Positions 1 through 8,784 of a DNA stretch of 62,654 nt are shown here, one piece after another. Below the pieces are notes generated by a model. It ran no database searches, had not been told where the DNA came from, and was given only the letters and a program-made list of their open reading frames with translations. Position 1 is the first letter of the stretch. Every line of letters begins with the position of its first letter. The position numbers were made by a program, and so were the translations under genes. The stretch comes from Arthrobacter oryzae (GTDB lineage Bacteria; Actinomycetota; Actinomycetes; Actinomycetales; Micrococcaceae). Location: positions 1-62,654 of the forward strand of contig NZ_JAUSSM010000018.1 of the NCBI RefSeq assembly GCF_030812315.1. Reading direction: 5' to 3'.

Positions 1-109
1 CAGTTTTCGAGCCTAAAGAAGCACTTCTGACACCGTTCCTGCACGCTGCCGTTATCCGTCATAACGACGCCGGAACGCGGCTCGCGGAGTCCTGTTCCGG
101 ATAGCAGAA
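1..109. repeat. Left copy of terminal inverted repeat (~109 bp)
   Basis: The first 109 bases are the reverse complement of the last 109 bases of the window. The outermost 95 bases match perfectly; the inner part differs only at positions 96 and 102, and homology stops at about 110. No transposase or resolvase gene follows inward. The clean inner limit suggests that a repeated element lies mostly outside the window, with its end at about position 109. A true transposon terminus or an assembly break in a multicopy element are the main readings. Confidence 0.85.
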
Positions 110-285
110 CAGCGGTCCCCACCCAGGTACACCGTTAAGCCGGGGTGTCGAAGCGTGACCAGGAGAACGGTCGGGGAGTCCGGCGTGCGGGGCAACGGGT
201 TTAGCGGGACATACGAGGATTTCGCGATTTCTGCACACCCGAGGACCGTCCACGAAGTCCAAGCCCGTGGCGGAACAGGCCTGCA

Positions 286-683
286 CTAAGCGGAGAAGCC
301 GTCCTCGGCCATGGCGGCAGCCGTGCCCATGACGTCCTTGGCACGAATGTCCCGGGATGCTTCGATCAGGGAGACCTCGCACAACCCAGGGGCTCGCCAG
401 CCGGGCCACGGGTTCACCTGCCATCCCCGCCACGGCCGTCCGGGCGCGGCGCGCCAGACCGGGCCGGTGACTTGGGCGCCGTTCAGGTCTGTCAGCGGGC
501 CCTCCGATATGCGATCTTGGGGGCAAACGTTGCTGATCTTGGGATCGACGCAGACGTGGCCGGGTCAGCACATACGTGGAAGAGTTCAACGATGCCGGAA
601 GCCACCGGTATGGGCGCCCGACCACCCCATCTGAGCGCCAGCTCGTCATAAGACCCGCTAACGGCCGGTGCTGGTGAGGGCAC
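286..683 (-). pseudogene. Degraded unidentified gene, at least one frameshift
   Basis: On the minus strand two adjacent frames read like one interrupted protein. The upstream frame gives a segment around DELALRWGG and PIPVASGIVELFHVC. A second frame continues with HVCVDPKISNVCPQD, then GLCEVSLIEASRDIRAKDV and a stop at 286-288. No usable ATG or GTG start is seen for the second frame. I do not recognise the family. Amino-acid composition looks coding, unlike neighbouring random frames. This stretch (roughly 110-922) holds nothing else that I can support. Confidence 0.25.
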
Positions 684-922
684 GCGCCTCGCACGCTAGC
701 GCGTGAGGAAGACGGGATGAAAAGGCGGTCGGACTCCAAGAACATCGGTGGCCAACCCTCTGTCCATGGACTGACGCTAAGCACCCTCTCCGCTCCTGGA
801 TGGGCAAGGCGTGAACGTGGGAAATGCCCGGTAGACATCCCTGGCTAACGGTGCCACCATGGCCGGATACGGGCAGGCAGCAGCACACGGCGCCGGCTCG
901 AAAGCGGAGGCTGGAGGAATCA

Positions 923-1354
923 ATGTCAGGGTCCGAACTTGATCTGTTCGTGGAGCAGTACCACCGGGCGCTCGATGCGGTGGTCAGGGGGGATCCCGCG
1001 TCCATGAAGAAGCTGTTTTCAAGGCGGGATGACGTAACTTTGGCCAATCCGATAGGCCCACCGGTCCGGGGGTGGAGTGAGGTCGAGAAGACGATGGAGC
1101 GGGCGGTATCCCAACTCAGGGAAGGCGAGCCCAACCGTTTCGAGCGAATTTCCGGGCATGCCGGGACAGACTTGGCCTACATTGTGGAAATTGAGCGAAC
1201 GCAGATGAAGGTCGGCGGATCCGACAAGGCGTCCTCGGTATCACTTCGGGTGACAACAATATTCCAACTGGAAGACGGGACATGGAAAGTTCTCCACCGC
1301 CATGCCGATCCGATAACTTCCCCCCGGCCGATCGAGTCAATCGTCCAGGTGTAG
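923..1354 (+). CDS. NTF2-like / SnoaL-type small protein
   Basis: A protein of 143 residues that looks like the NTF2-like fold used by SnoaL and DUF4440 proteins, which bind small hydrophobic ligands or act as ketosteroid-isomerase-like enzymes. Seen in the sequence: an N-terminal helix with a HRALDAVVRGD segment, a central LFSRRDDVTLANPIGPP stretch typical of the pocket entrance, and two C-terminal strands ending in DGTWKVLHRHADP. The start at 923 is chosen because GGAGG lies 6 bases upstream; an upstream in-frame ATG at 824 lacks a ribosome site. The gene stands alone between debris. Substrate and pathway are unknown. Confidence 0.7.
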   Translation: MSGSELDLFVEQYHRALDAVVRGDPASMKKLFSRRDDVTLANPIGPPVRGWSEVEKTMERAVSQLREGEPNRFERISGHAGTDLAYIVEIERTQMKVGGSDKASSVSLRVTTIFQLEDGTWKVLHRHADPITSPRPIESIVQV

Positions 1355-1409
1355 CCAGTCAGGGGGACTGAACGCCGCCGTTCCGCCGATCCTCGGCTGA
1401 ACCAACGCG

Positions 1410-1596
1410 ATGGCCCGCGAGGTCGGCTGGACCGGCGTGACCGTCACTGCCATCACCCCGGCGCCCTGGACACCGACATCCGCGTGGGCAGCACCGAGGA
1501 GCAGCAGGCTGTCATCAGTGCCAGCATCCACTGGGCCGCAGCGCCAACACTGAGGAAGTCGCCGCCGTCAGCACGTTCCTGTCCTCTGAGGCAGAT
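1410..1596 (+). pseudogene. C-terminal remnant of a short-chain dehydrogenase
   Basis: Three reading frames together spell the C-terminal part of a classical SDR: AREVGWTGVTVTAITP in one frame, ALDTDIRVGSTEEQQAVISASI in another and LGRSANTEEVAAVSTFLSS in the third. These correspond to the substrate-loop and the final helices (consensus AxE..GIRVNAVAPG, TPL..., GRxGxPEEVAxxVxFLASD). The catalytic YxxxK part and the Rossmann N-terminus are absent. It is a decayed fragment, not a functional gene. Confidence 0.6.
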
Positions 1597-1764
1597 GAAA
1601 GGGAGGTGGGGACGGCCTGGATCTTGGTCCGTGCTCGAAGGTCCTGTCCTGGCCGAGTCCCTAATCGTGGCTGGCGGGCCGGCGTCGAGTTGGTTAGCGT
1701 AGTTCGTGCTGTCTGCGGCTGACATTTCTGGCGAGCTCGGGCTGCCTTTGCAAGGCAAGAAGAG

Positions 1765-1789
1765 AAGGTGTGCACAATATGCACACCTT
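1765..1789. repeat. GTGTGCAC-type palindrome, copy A
   Basis: A 25-base inverted repeat with an AAT centre, containing TGTGCACAATATGCACA. Related palindromes built on TGTGCAC/GTGCACA recur at 3369-3389, 19844-19860 and 43286-43298. This copy lies 19 bases before the left end of the IS481-type element. It could be a protein-binding site or the hairpin of a dispersed element. Confidence 0.6.
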
Positions 1790-1841
1790 CGGCTTCGGAC
1801 TCGGTCGTGTTATGTCTCCGGACATGGGTGACAGTTCTGTA

Positions 1842-3250
1842 TCAGGAGATCGGTGACATTTCGTGTATCAGGACATTGGTGACGGTTGGGGGTTGTTTCA
1901 CGGTGCGTTCTGGGGGCTTGCCGTTTCCGACTGTTTTGGTCCCGGCCGGCGGACGGGGGTAGGACGTGATGTGGGTGCCCTGGTCATCGAAGAACTGGAT
2001 TGTCTCGGTGTCCCAGAGCGCGTGGATGCACTGCCGGGCGTAGGGTCTGCCGATCATGTAGACCACGCTGTTGATCGTGACTCTTCCGTTGGGGTAGGCG
2101 ATGCGGGTGGCCTGGCCGATGCCGCGGGTGCCGTCCTGCGTGGGGGCCGGGACGGGTTTCGGGTGTGGTGGCGCGGCGGGCGGTGTGGCGTCCCATGCTT
2201 GTTGCGGGGTGATCCGCCCGGGCAAACCCTGGTGCGGGCGTTCGTGTTATAGAGCTCATCGAACGCGTCGACCTGCTCCTGAAGCTGTTCAAGGGTCCCG
2301 GCGAGGGGTTGTTTGTCCAGGAACCGGAACAGGGTCTGATGGAAGCGTTCGTTCTTGCCCTGCGTGGTCTGTTTGTACGGTTTCCCAGTGACCGCCTCGA
2401 TCCCCAAGGACGTTACGTACGTGAGGAGCTGGCCCTGATGGCCCGCCGTGAAGGGTTCAACGCGGCCCCGTTGTCCGTGAGCAGTTTCTGCGGCACCCCG
2501 TGCGCGGTGATGCCCTTCTTCACCACCGCGATCGCAGCCTCGGATGTTTCCCCGGCGGCGACGTGGGAGGCGACCGCAAGACACGCAAAAGCGCTCCAAA
2601 ACCGTCGACAAACTAATCGAAGGCACGTTCACGCAGGGATGGAGTGAAGCCCTCGGCGTCCTCGTTCTGAACTATCCCGACCGAATCGGCCCCTACCTGA
2701 ACCGATGAGGCAGCACCTCACTTACACAAATAACTTGACAGGCCCGGAAGATCACGCATTTACGGCCACCGGTGAGGACGTACTCGGTCGCATCCAACTG
2801 CCACAGACAGTTCGGGGCAGGGTAAACGAACCGGCGATACGCGGCCCGGGGCTTCTTCCGCGGCTCCAGCCTCGCGACACCGCTCTGACGAAAGATCCTG
2901 GCCAGCGACGCAACCGAGGGCACCGGTTCCAGGCACATGGACTTCATCTTCTCGAACACGCTGATCGGTCCGTGGTCCAGGCCCGAGCGCTCCAACGCCG
3001 CCCGCACCCGGAGTGCCTGCTCCTTGGCCTCGTCACTGATCTTGGACGGGCTCGTGCGCGGCCGGCGGGACCGCGGTTCCAACGCCGCAGCCGGGCCCTC
3101 GGCCCGGGCCCGGCCCAACAACACGTAAAACGTCTTACAGGAGATGCCATGCTCGGTACAGAACGATGTCACGGCACCACGCGGTGGATCATCCGGCCAC
3201 TGCGAGATCGCTAAACGGACACGAGGATCAACAGGCTCAACTCCACTCAT
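1842..3250 (-). pseudogene. IS481-family transposase, frameshifted and interrupted
   Basis: Starts at the ATG at 3250. The N-terminal helix-turn-helix (residues about 10-60, HGISCKTFYVLLGRAR) leads into the DDE core: first Asp in QLDATEY, second Asp in LLTDNGAALNPS, and the Glu in GKNERFHQTL. Three defects are visible. The frame after CVIF runs into foreign DNA (2581-2746) that replaces about eight codons. The frame shifts just after the DNG motif and again after the YNTNARTR segment, before ITPQQAWDATPP. A C-terminal extension includes NGRVTINSVVYMIGRPYA. It cannot make an active transposase. Confidence 0.85.
2581..2746 (+). mobile_element. 3' end of an IS256-family element nested in IS481
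   Basis: The plus strand encodes KTVDKLIEGTFTQGWSEAL and VLVLNYPDRIGPYLNR before a TGA at 2706-2708, which is the conserved C-terminus of IS256/IS1249-type transposases. It is followed by about 40 bases including ACTTACACAAATAACTTGAC, a plausible right terminus. The rest of the IS256 element is missing, and the host transposase has lost about eight codons at the junction, so an insertion followed by a deletion is likely. Confidence 0.75.
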
Positions 3251-3350
3251 CCACCCATCAGAATGGCAGAAGTGTCACCACCAAGAACCTCGGAAGCGTC
3301 ACCGATGTACTGATGCAGAACTGTCACCCATGTCCGGAGACATAACAGTT

Positions 3351-3506
3351 TTTGTCCGGCCAAAGGGGGGTGTGCACATTGTGCACACCGGTGTGCACGG
3401 GCCGCTTTTCGACCCTATTTTGGTCCCTTCCTGCTGGTTCTGCCGCTACCACTTCATGCAGGTCTCTGTTGCAGGCGACATGACTTTGCGGCCTGGATCG
3501 TCGGTG
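3351..3506. repeat. ~150-bp dispersed repeat, copy B
   Basis: Homologous to 43265-43410. Shared blocks in order are TTTGTCCGGCCAA, a run of G, TGCACATTGTGCACAC, a second GTGCACGGGC, a TTGGTCC segment, CTTCATGC, CTCTGTTGCA and TGACTTTGCGGCC. The central palindrome is at 3369-3389. No open frame is conserved between copies. It may be a non-autonomous element, a binding region, or remnants of a larger repeated unit. From 3507 to 3675 I see nothing recognisable. Confidence 0.7.
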
Positions 3507-3675
3507 TCATCACAGTTCAGGAAGCGGCCCGCCGGCCGGAAGGACTGGGCGGCGACATGCCGGCCAGGATCTCTACCGCATCATGAACCCAGTGCAGGGA
3601 CCTCGGACTCTACCCCTCAGCCAAGGCCACCGCGAGAATCGGTGTACTGGATGTCGGAGGTGAAAGGCGCCCGTC

Positions 3676-3945
3676 ATGATGTGGGATTACGGACAAGGCA
3701 TGGTTTGGGTGTGGCTCTGGGGCATCCTGCTGCTCATAGGGATCGCGATTCTTGTACTGCTTGCGGTCCGGATATTTGGCGCTGGTGTCCACGGCGGCTA
3801 CGCCCCTCCGGGCTCCCAGGTGCATCGCGGAACGCCCATGGGAAGAAGCAGGGCACGGCAGATCCTCGATGAACGCTTCGCTGCAGGAGAACTGACTGCA
3901 GACCAGTACCGCGAACAACTCAAGGTTCTCGGTGAGGGGCAGTAG
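3676..3945 (+). CDS. Small membrane protein with SHOCT domain
   Basis: An 89-residue protein with one transmembrane segment (about residues 12-33, VWLWGILLLIGIAILVLLAV) and a C-terminal SHOCT motif (about 58-86: ARQILDERFAAGELTADQYR). SHOCT modules are short oligomerisation domains commonly found at the C-termini of bacterial membrane proteins. A GGAGGTG lies 13 bases upstream. Its TAG stop overlaps by one base the GTG start of the multicopper oxidase, so the two are probably translationally coupled. In copper loci such small proteins often accompany an oxidase; a role in membrane anchoring or assembly is inference. Confidence 0.85.
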   Translation: MMWDYGQGMVWVWLWGILLLIGIAILVLLAVRIFGAGVHGGYAPPGSQVHRGTPMGRSRARQILDERFAAGELTADQYREQLKVLGEGQ

Positions 3946-5411
3946 TGCAGCCGATCAGCCGCCGCCAGGCCTTGCTGCTGGGCGGCATGGGCGTCGCGGC
4001 GACGGCGGCTGGCGGCGCCGGCCTGATCTGGACGCTTACATCCCCTTCAGGTCCGGTTACCGGGGCCAATCTGGTCCAGCCGGAGGAGAATCGGAGCGTT
4101 GACGGGCAGTTGCAGGTCCGGCTCGAAGCTGCACCCGGACGGATACTGCTGGGCGACCGGCAGGCCATGGCTATGGGCTATAACGGCAGCATCCCTGGCC
4201 CGACACTTCGCATACGGCCCGGCGACGTCCTCAAGATCAAGCTCGTCAACAAGCTGGCCCGGCCCACCAACCTGCACGTGCACGGCCTTCACGTTTCCCC
4301 CGAGGGGAACGGGGACAATATCTTCATTTCAGTGGAACCCGGCGGGACCTTCGACTACGAATACAAACTTCCAGCGGACCATCCCCCGGGTGTGTACTGG
4401 TACCACCCTCACCACCACGGCATGGTCGCCGATCAGATCTTCGCTGGCCTCTTTGGAGGGATCATCGTCGAGGACCCCGAGCCCATCGAGACGAGCGCGG
4501 AGCGGGTACTTGTCGTTTCGGACACCACTTTGGACGGCCTGGGGAACATCCTGGCGGTCCCGGCACTGGAGCGGATGATGGGCCGGGAGGGTCAGCTGAT
4601 CCTGGTTAATGGCCAGAGCAACCCGCAATTTCCGGCCCGCCCGGGAGAACGGGAAAGGTGGCGCATCATCAACGCGTGCGTGGCCCGCTACCTTCGGCTC
4701 AGGCTCGACGGACAGCAACTGCAGCTCCTCGGCATGGACTCCGGCCGTTACGCGAAGCCGGAGACGGTCGATGACCTGCTGCTCACGCCCGGAAACCGCG
4801 CGGACCTCCTCGTGACTACGGCAACCGGCGACTCCACCCTGCGTGCGTTCTACCAGGACCGGGGCAGCATGCCGCGGATGATGGGCCCGGGATTCGGGGC
4901 GCGGTCCGCTGCGGGCCAGCCGGATGGCACACCTCTGGCCACTCTCCGCGTTTCAGGCGAACCGGTCGCTTCCCAGACTTCCGTGCCCGACTATCAGGGG
5001 CTCGGAGACCTACGGACATCCGCGGTCACCGCCCATCGATCGATCGTTCTGTCCGCCGGGATGGGCATGGGGGGAGGCGCCGGAATGATGCGTTTCACCA
5101 TTAACGGGAGGGAGTTCATCAAGGGAAGAACGGACACAACCGTGGCGGCCGGGAGCGTGGAGGAATGGACACTGACCAACACCAGTCCCATGGACCACCC
5201 GTTTCATCTCCACGTCTGGCCGATGCAGATCATCGAGGGAGACGACCAAGGCAAGGCGTCGGCTGTCTGGCAGGACGTGGTGAACGTACCCGCGAACGGG
5301 CGCGTGAAAGTCAGAGTGGCGTTCAATGACTTCCGCGGACGCTCCGTCTACCACTGCCACATCCTTGACCACGAAGACCTCGGCATGATGGGCGTCATCG
5401 AAGTGCGGTGA
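3945..5411 (+). CDS. Multicopper oxidase, Tat-exported, CueO/laccase type
   Basis: A 488-residue three-domain multicopper oxidase that oxidises substrates (cuprous ion, phenols) with reduction of O2 to water. The N-terminus has a twin-arginine signal (SRRQALLLGG, then a hydrophobic stretch to about residue 35), so export is folded via Tat. Copper motifs are all present: HVHGLH, WYHPHHHG, HPFHLHVWP and YHCHILDHEDLGMMG, the last giving the T1 Cys, His and axial Met. A methionine- and glycine-rich patch (PRMMGPGFG; GMGMGGGAGMM) could bind Cu(I). It starts at GTG 3945, overlapping the stop of the SHOCT gene. Likely copper detoxification; substrate not provable from sequence. Confidence 0.95.
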   Translation: MQPISRRQALLLGGMGVAATAAGGAGLIWTLTSPSGPVTGANLVQPEENRSVDGQLQVRLEAAPGRILLGDRQAMAMGYNGSIPGPTLRIRPGDVLKIKLVNKLARPTNLHVHGLHVSPEGNGDNIFISVEPGGTFDYEYKLPADHPPGVYWYHPHHHGMVADQIFAGLFGGIIVEDPEPIETSAERVLVVSDTTLDGLGNILAVPALERMMGREGQLILVNGQSNPQFPARPGERERWRIINACVARYLRLRLDGQQLQLLGMDSGRYAKPETVDDLLLTPGNRADLLVTTATGDSTLRAFYQDRGSMPRMMGPGFGARSAAGQPDGTPLATLRVSGEPVASQTSVPDYQGLGDLRTSAVTAHRSIVLSAGMGMGGGAGMMRFTINGREFIKGRTDTTVAAGSVEEWTLTNTSPMDHPFHLHVWPMQIIEGDDQGKASAVWQDVVNVPANGRVKVRVAFNDFRGRSVYHCHILDHEDLGMMGVIEVR

Positions 5412-5522
5412 AGAACGCCGGGAATCGGTTTGGCGAAGCCCCGGCGGTATCGGGATCCACGCCACGCCCGCTACCAACACTCCTCCATAAGGGCCTATTA
5501 AGTGAAGAAAGGCGGCTCCATC

Positions 5523-5967
5523 GTGACTGTTCTTGTTGCGTTTGCAAGCGCCCGAGGGTCCACCCGTCAGATCGCCGAACACATAGCATCGTGTATGTCC
5601 GCTGCCGTCGGGACGGTCGATTGCCGTTCCGTGGAGGAGGTGGGGGATATCTCCGCGTATGAGGCAGCTGTTGTCGGTAGTGTGCCGTACATAACCAGGC
5701 GTGGTTGCCCCCGGCACGTCTGTTCGTGGCACGGCACGCGCCCGAACTTGCCAAAGTACCCGTATGGGCCTTCAGCGTGGGGATGTGCTTCGAAACCACA
5801 ACCTCTTCTCAGGCGTCTACATGGCCGCCCAGATGCCCGCACCGCTCCGAATGATCTTCAGGCTCGCTGGTGGCCGGGTCGGGGACCTGAGGGACTGGGA
5901 TGCTGTTGACAGTTGGACCGACGCCATATCGGACCAGCTCAGTGGAACTGCCGCCTCAGCGACCTGA
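5523..5967 (+). pseudogene. Flavodoxin-domain protein, two frameshifts
   Basis: The GTG at 5523 opens VTVLVAFASARGSTRQIAEH, a classical flavodoxin FMN phosphate loop, followed by ISAYEAAVVGSV. The next segment (QAWLPPARLFVARHAPELAK, then VPVWAFSVGMCFE) is in a second frame and the C-terminus (VYMAAQMPAPLRMIFRLAGG, ending SGTAASAT) in a third, stop at 5967. Together they resemble the flavodoxin/HemG-like family with the usual length of about 150 residues. At least two single-base changes disrupt it, so no full protein can be made from this sequence. Confidence 0.75.
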
Positions 5968-6089
5968 GGCAGCACCAAGGCAGAAGGGCCCGCTGGGGCA
6001 TGTGTCGGCCGATACCGCCGGGACCAAGGCCCCTGTCTTCACCGCCCGCAGCGGAGTAGCACTGTATTAACCGGGGCTGCGACAAAGCC

Positions 6090-6131
6090 TTGGCGGCGGC
6101 AGGCGTTCCCTGCCGCCGCCAAAGCTTTTTT
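6090..6131. terminator. Strong hairpin terminator, probably bidirectional
   Basis: A perfect 14-bp stem (TTGGCGGCGGCAGG paired with CCTGCCGCCGCCAA) with a 5-base loop, followed on the plus strand by AGC and seven T. It lies between the converging flavodoxin remnant and the CstB-like gene, 17 bases beyond the latter's stop, so it can end transcripts from both sides. Confidence 0.9.
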
Positions 6132-6147
6132 TCAGGGCGGTTACCGT

Positions 6148-7557
6148 TTAGTTGGTGGACACGGATTCGCGGGTCTGCTGCCAAGCTGTCCAGCCTGCAT
6201 AGCTGCCATCGAGTTCGACGATGTCGTACCCGGCGCGGCGCAGGGCGCTGGCGGCGACGGAGTTCCGGACCCCGGACTGGCAGTAGGTCACGATGGTGCC
6301 CTCGGCGGGAAGTTCATCGAGGTGCCACATGAGGCGGCCGCCGCTGAGCTGGTAGGAGCCCGGGATGTTCCCGGCGGTGTGCTCGGTGCGGTTGCGGACA
6401 TCCAGCACCATGGCGGCGTCAAAGCCGGAGAGTTCCTCGGGCTGGATGAGCTTCGGCGTGAAGGTGGTGAGGCCTTCGATGCTGGTGACGTAGCCGGCGA
6501 CGTTATCGACGCCGACGCGGACCAGGTGGTCCCACATGTCCTGTGCGGTGTCGTGGTCCGGTGCCAGGAGCACCATCGGGTTCTTGTCCGTTTCCGGGTT
6601 CACTACCCAGGCGCCGTAGCTGGCCACGGACTTTCCGGCCGGTACGTTCAAAGAACGCACCACGGTGCCTTCGTGGACCTCGTTGTTGGGGCGGGTGTCG
6701 ATGAAGGTCAGGGTGTCCGCCTCCAGGCCCGCTGCTACGATTCCTTGTGCGAGCTCGGGCAATGGTGTCCGCGTACCCATGACGGCAGGTCCTTCACGGT
6801 TTTCCCGCTTCATCCGGCTGAAGTAGGCGTGCGCGTCGGGCTGGCCGTCGAGGAGTTCGGCGATGAAGCCCTGCTCGTCGTTCGCGGCGAGATAGGGACC
6901 CCACCAGGCGTATAGCCGCTCATAGCCAACCGTGGAGGACGGGATGGCCCCGAGTGCCTTGCCGCAGGCACTGCCGGCTCCGTGGGCAGGGTGGACCTGG
7001 ACGTAGTCCGGCAGGGTCAGGAACTTGTCCCGCAGGCTGGCGAAGAGCTGCTTGGCGCCTTCGAACCGGGTGTCGACGCCCCCGGCTGCCTCGTCCAACA
7101 GGTCCGGACGGCCCAGGTCACCGGAGAAAACGAAGTCGCCCGAGAGCAGGTAGCCGGGCTGGTCGGAAAACGCTCCGTCGGTGACCAGGAAGGACAGGTG
7201 CTCCGGGGTGTGGCCCGGGGTGTGGAGGGCCTGGATGCTGATGTTGCCGATGGTGATCTTGTCACCGTCGTAGAGGCGTTCGCCGTCGAATTCGTACTGC
7301 CAGTCCGGCCCGCCTTCACCGGAGACATAGATCTTCGCACCGGTGGCGGCGGCCAGTTCACGGGTGCCGGAGAGGTAGTCGGCGTGAATATGGGTTTCGG
7401 TGGCGGCCACGATCTTCATGCGGTTCTTCTCAGCCAGTTCCTGATACACCGCGATGTCGCGGCGGCCATCAACAACAACGGCCGTGCCGTTGGCCTGGCA
7501 GCCGATCAGGTAGCTGGCCTGGGCGAGGTCTTCATCGTAAATGCGCTCGATAAGCAT
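6148..7557 (-). CDS. cstB: CstB-like persulfide dioxygenase-rhodanese fusion
   Basis: A 469-residue fusion: metallo-beta-lactamase persulfide dioxygenase (about 1-250), an inactive rhodanese-like domain (about 275-365, no Cys at the active loop) and a C-terminal rhodanese (about 380-465) with the catalytic Cys in TYCQSGVRNS. Iron-site motifs are THIHADYLSG, TPGHTPEHLSF, SGDFVFSGDLGRPD and HPAHGAG. This order is that of Staphylococcus aureus CstB, which oxidises low-molecular-weight persulfides and releases sulfite or thiosulfate. The gene has its own 16-bp operator 51 bases upstream, identical in core to those at the repressor gene, so it is probably derepressed by reactive sulfur species. 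Confidence 0.92.
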   Translation of the reverse strand: MLIERIYDEDLAQASYLIGCQANGTAVVVDGRRDIAVYQELAEKNRMKIVAATETHIHADYLSGTRELAAATGAKIYVSGEGGPDWQYEFDGERLYDGDKITIGNISIQALHTPGHTPEHLSFLVTDGAFSDQPGYLLSGDFVFSGDLGRPDLLDEAAGGVDTRFEGAKQLFASLRDKFLTLPDYVQVHPAHGAGSACGKALGAIPSSTVGYERLYAWWGPYLAANDEQGFIAELLDGQPDAHAYFSRMKRENREGPAVMGTRTPLPELAQGIVAAGLEADTLTFIDTRPNNEVHEGTVVRSLNVPAGKSVASYGAWVVNPETDKNPMVLLAPDHDTAQDMWDHLVRVGVDNVAGYVTSIEGLTTFTPKLIQPEELSGFDAAMVLDVRNRTEHTAGNIPGSYQLSGGRLMWHLDELPAEGTIVTYCQSGVRNSVAASALRRAGYDIVELDGSYAGWTAWQQTRESVSTN

Positions 7558-7607
7558 CTGGTGCTCTCCTTCGTGGAGTGGGTGTCTTGGGGATTGATCT
7601 AAGCATA

Positions 7608-7623
7608 ATACCCCCGGGGGTAT
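7608..7623. promoter_or_regulatory. CstR/CsoR-type operator upstream of cstB
   Basis: Perfect 16-bp palindrome ATACCCCCGGGGGTAT, followed at 7633-7640 by a half-site GAGGGGTA. The same motif occurs twice in front of the CsoR-family repressor gene (10211-10247). G-tract palindromes of this form are the known operators of CsoR/CstR repressors. Confidence 0.88.
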
Positions 7624-7662
7624 CCTGCAAGAGGGGTATGCGCCGGGAAATCCGTGCGTGCG

Positions 7663-8025
7663 CTAGGCCGGCTGTTGGGCTACATCAGCCCCGCGTTTAT
7701 CCAGATCCGGGTTCCTAACGGCCTGGATGACTTGTTCCAGGCCTATGGCGTTGAAGGCTCCGGGCTGGGAGAAGACCAGCGTTTTGCCCTTGAAGGCCAT
7801 CAGGGTGGGGATGGAGGTGATGTTCGCTGCTGCGGCGAGAGCTTGTTCCGCTTCGGTGTCGACCTTGGCGAAGGTGATGTCCGGGTGCCGTTCGGCCGCG
7901 GCTCCGTAAGTGGGGGCGAACATGCGGCACGGGCCGCACCAGGCCGCCCAGAAGTCAACGAAGACGATCTCGCTGCTCTCCAGGGTCTCGGTGAAGCTCT
8001 GTTCTGTGACGTCGATGGTTGCCAT
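7663..8025 (-). CDS. trx: Thioredoxin
   Basis: A 120-residue thioredoxin fold with the redox motif WAAWCGPCRMF (residues about 26-36) and the cis-proline segment SIPTLMAFKG. It is the last gene of the leftward sulfur operon and presumably reduces persulfidated or disulfide-linked partners such as the rhodanese or dioxygenase Cys. A tail of about 15 residues (NPDLDKRGADVAQQPA) extends past the usual fold. Its start codon lies inside the out-of-frame tail of the upstream rhodanese pseudogene. Function by family is secure; the specific partner is inference. Confidence 0.92.
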   Translation of the reverse strand: MATIDVTEQSFTETLESSEIVFVDFWAAWCGPCRMFAPTYGAAAERHPDITFAKVDTEAEQALAAAANITSIPTLMAFKGKTLVFSQPGAFNAIGLEQVIQAVRNPDLDKRGADVAQQPA

Positions 8026-8069
8026 CGTCTTTCGTGTCCTTTCGGGCGATCTCTAAAGGGGTTGGTGGC

Positions 8070-8379
8070 GGGCCTGCAGGGACTCGGGCGGTGGGGAGGC
8101 CAGCGCGAGCCCAGTCGATCATGCCGCCGGCCATGGTGTCCGCCGCATAGCCGGCACCGTTGAGGGCGTCGGCGACGCGGGCTGAACGGTTGCGCTACGG
8201 CAGACCACAACGACGGGGACTGTAGGGCCAAGTTCGGACAGGCGTGCCTGCAGCTGGCCCATGGGGATGTGGAGGGCGCCGGGGATCTTGCCTTCCTCGA
8301 CTTCGAAGTCCTCGCGGACATCAAGGATTCGGGCGGCAGAGCGGCGCTGTTCGGCTTCGGCGATGGTGATTTCAGCCAT
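8070..8379 (-). pseudogene. Single-domain rhodanese, one-base frameshift
   Basis: Starts at ATG 8379 with AEITIAEAEQRRSAARILDV, then GALHIPMGQLQARL and the active-loop VVVVCRS. Directly after the catalytic Cys one base is missing: the expected loop and C-terminus (NRSARVADALNGAGYAADTM, GGMIDWARAGLP) continue in the next frame, while the original frame stops at 8119. The shifted frame stays open to 7955, inside the thioredoxin gene. The defect may be real decay or a sequencing error. The start overlaps the stop of the preceding rhodanese by 8 bases. Confidence 0.75.
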
Positions 8380-8763
8380 GTGATTCTCCTTCGAAGTGGT
8401 TTTCGGCTGGTGTGGTGGTTGTTAGCGGAGAGGTTCGCCGGCCTGGCGCCAGGTGGGCCATGCCGCCGCGCACCGAGTAGGCGACGTATCCCTTGGCAGC
8501 GAGGAGCCGGGCGGCGGAGGCGGACCGTACTCCGGAAGCGCAGACGGCTATCACGGGCCGGGTCTTCTGGATGCCCGCCGTGCTGGCCTGCACCCGGCCC
8601 AGGGGGACGAGCTTGGCCTGCGGCGCCCGGCCGGTCCGCCGTTCCTGCGCCGACCTGACGTCGATGAGCGTGGCACCCGACCCAGGAGTTCCTGGGCCTG
8701 GGCCATGGATATCGTCTTACAGAGCCTGGTGGAGGCCTTCTTGAGGGAATCGATCAGTCCCAT
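8372..8763 (-). pseudogene. Rhodanese-domain protein, one-base frameshift near N-terminus
   Basis: The start frame (ATG 8763: MGLIDSLKKASTRLCKTIS, then AQAQELLG) breaks after about 27 codons. The continuation ATLIDVRSAQERRTGRAPQA, then VPLGRVQASTAGIQKTRPVI and the active loop VCASGVRSAS, lies in another frame that runs to the stop at 8372. One missing base near 8680 explains the change. It is the second broken rhodanese in the same operon, whereas the flanking tauE and rhodanese-DUF2892 genes are intact. Confidence 0.75.
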
Positions 8764-8784
8764 TGGTTTCTCCTGTTGGTTGGG

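Larger units (their letters stand above)
1808..3347 (-). mobile_element. IS481-type insertion sequence, inactivated
   Basis: Terminal inverted repeats of about 50 bp begin TGTTATGTCTCCGGACATGG at 1808 and end with the reverse complement at 3347. They match over the first 32 bases and continue with few differences. TGT...ACA termini are typical of the IS481 group. Inside lies a single minus-strand transposase interrupted by an IS256-family fragment and frameshifts. No target-site duplication is evident: flanks are CTCGGTCG and GTTTTTG. The element sits between two TGTGCAC-type palindromes. Confidence 0.85.
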
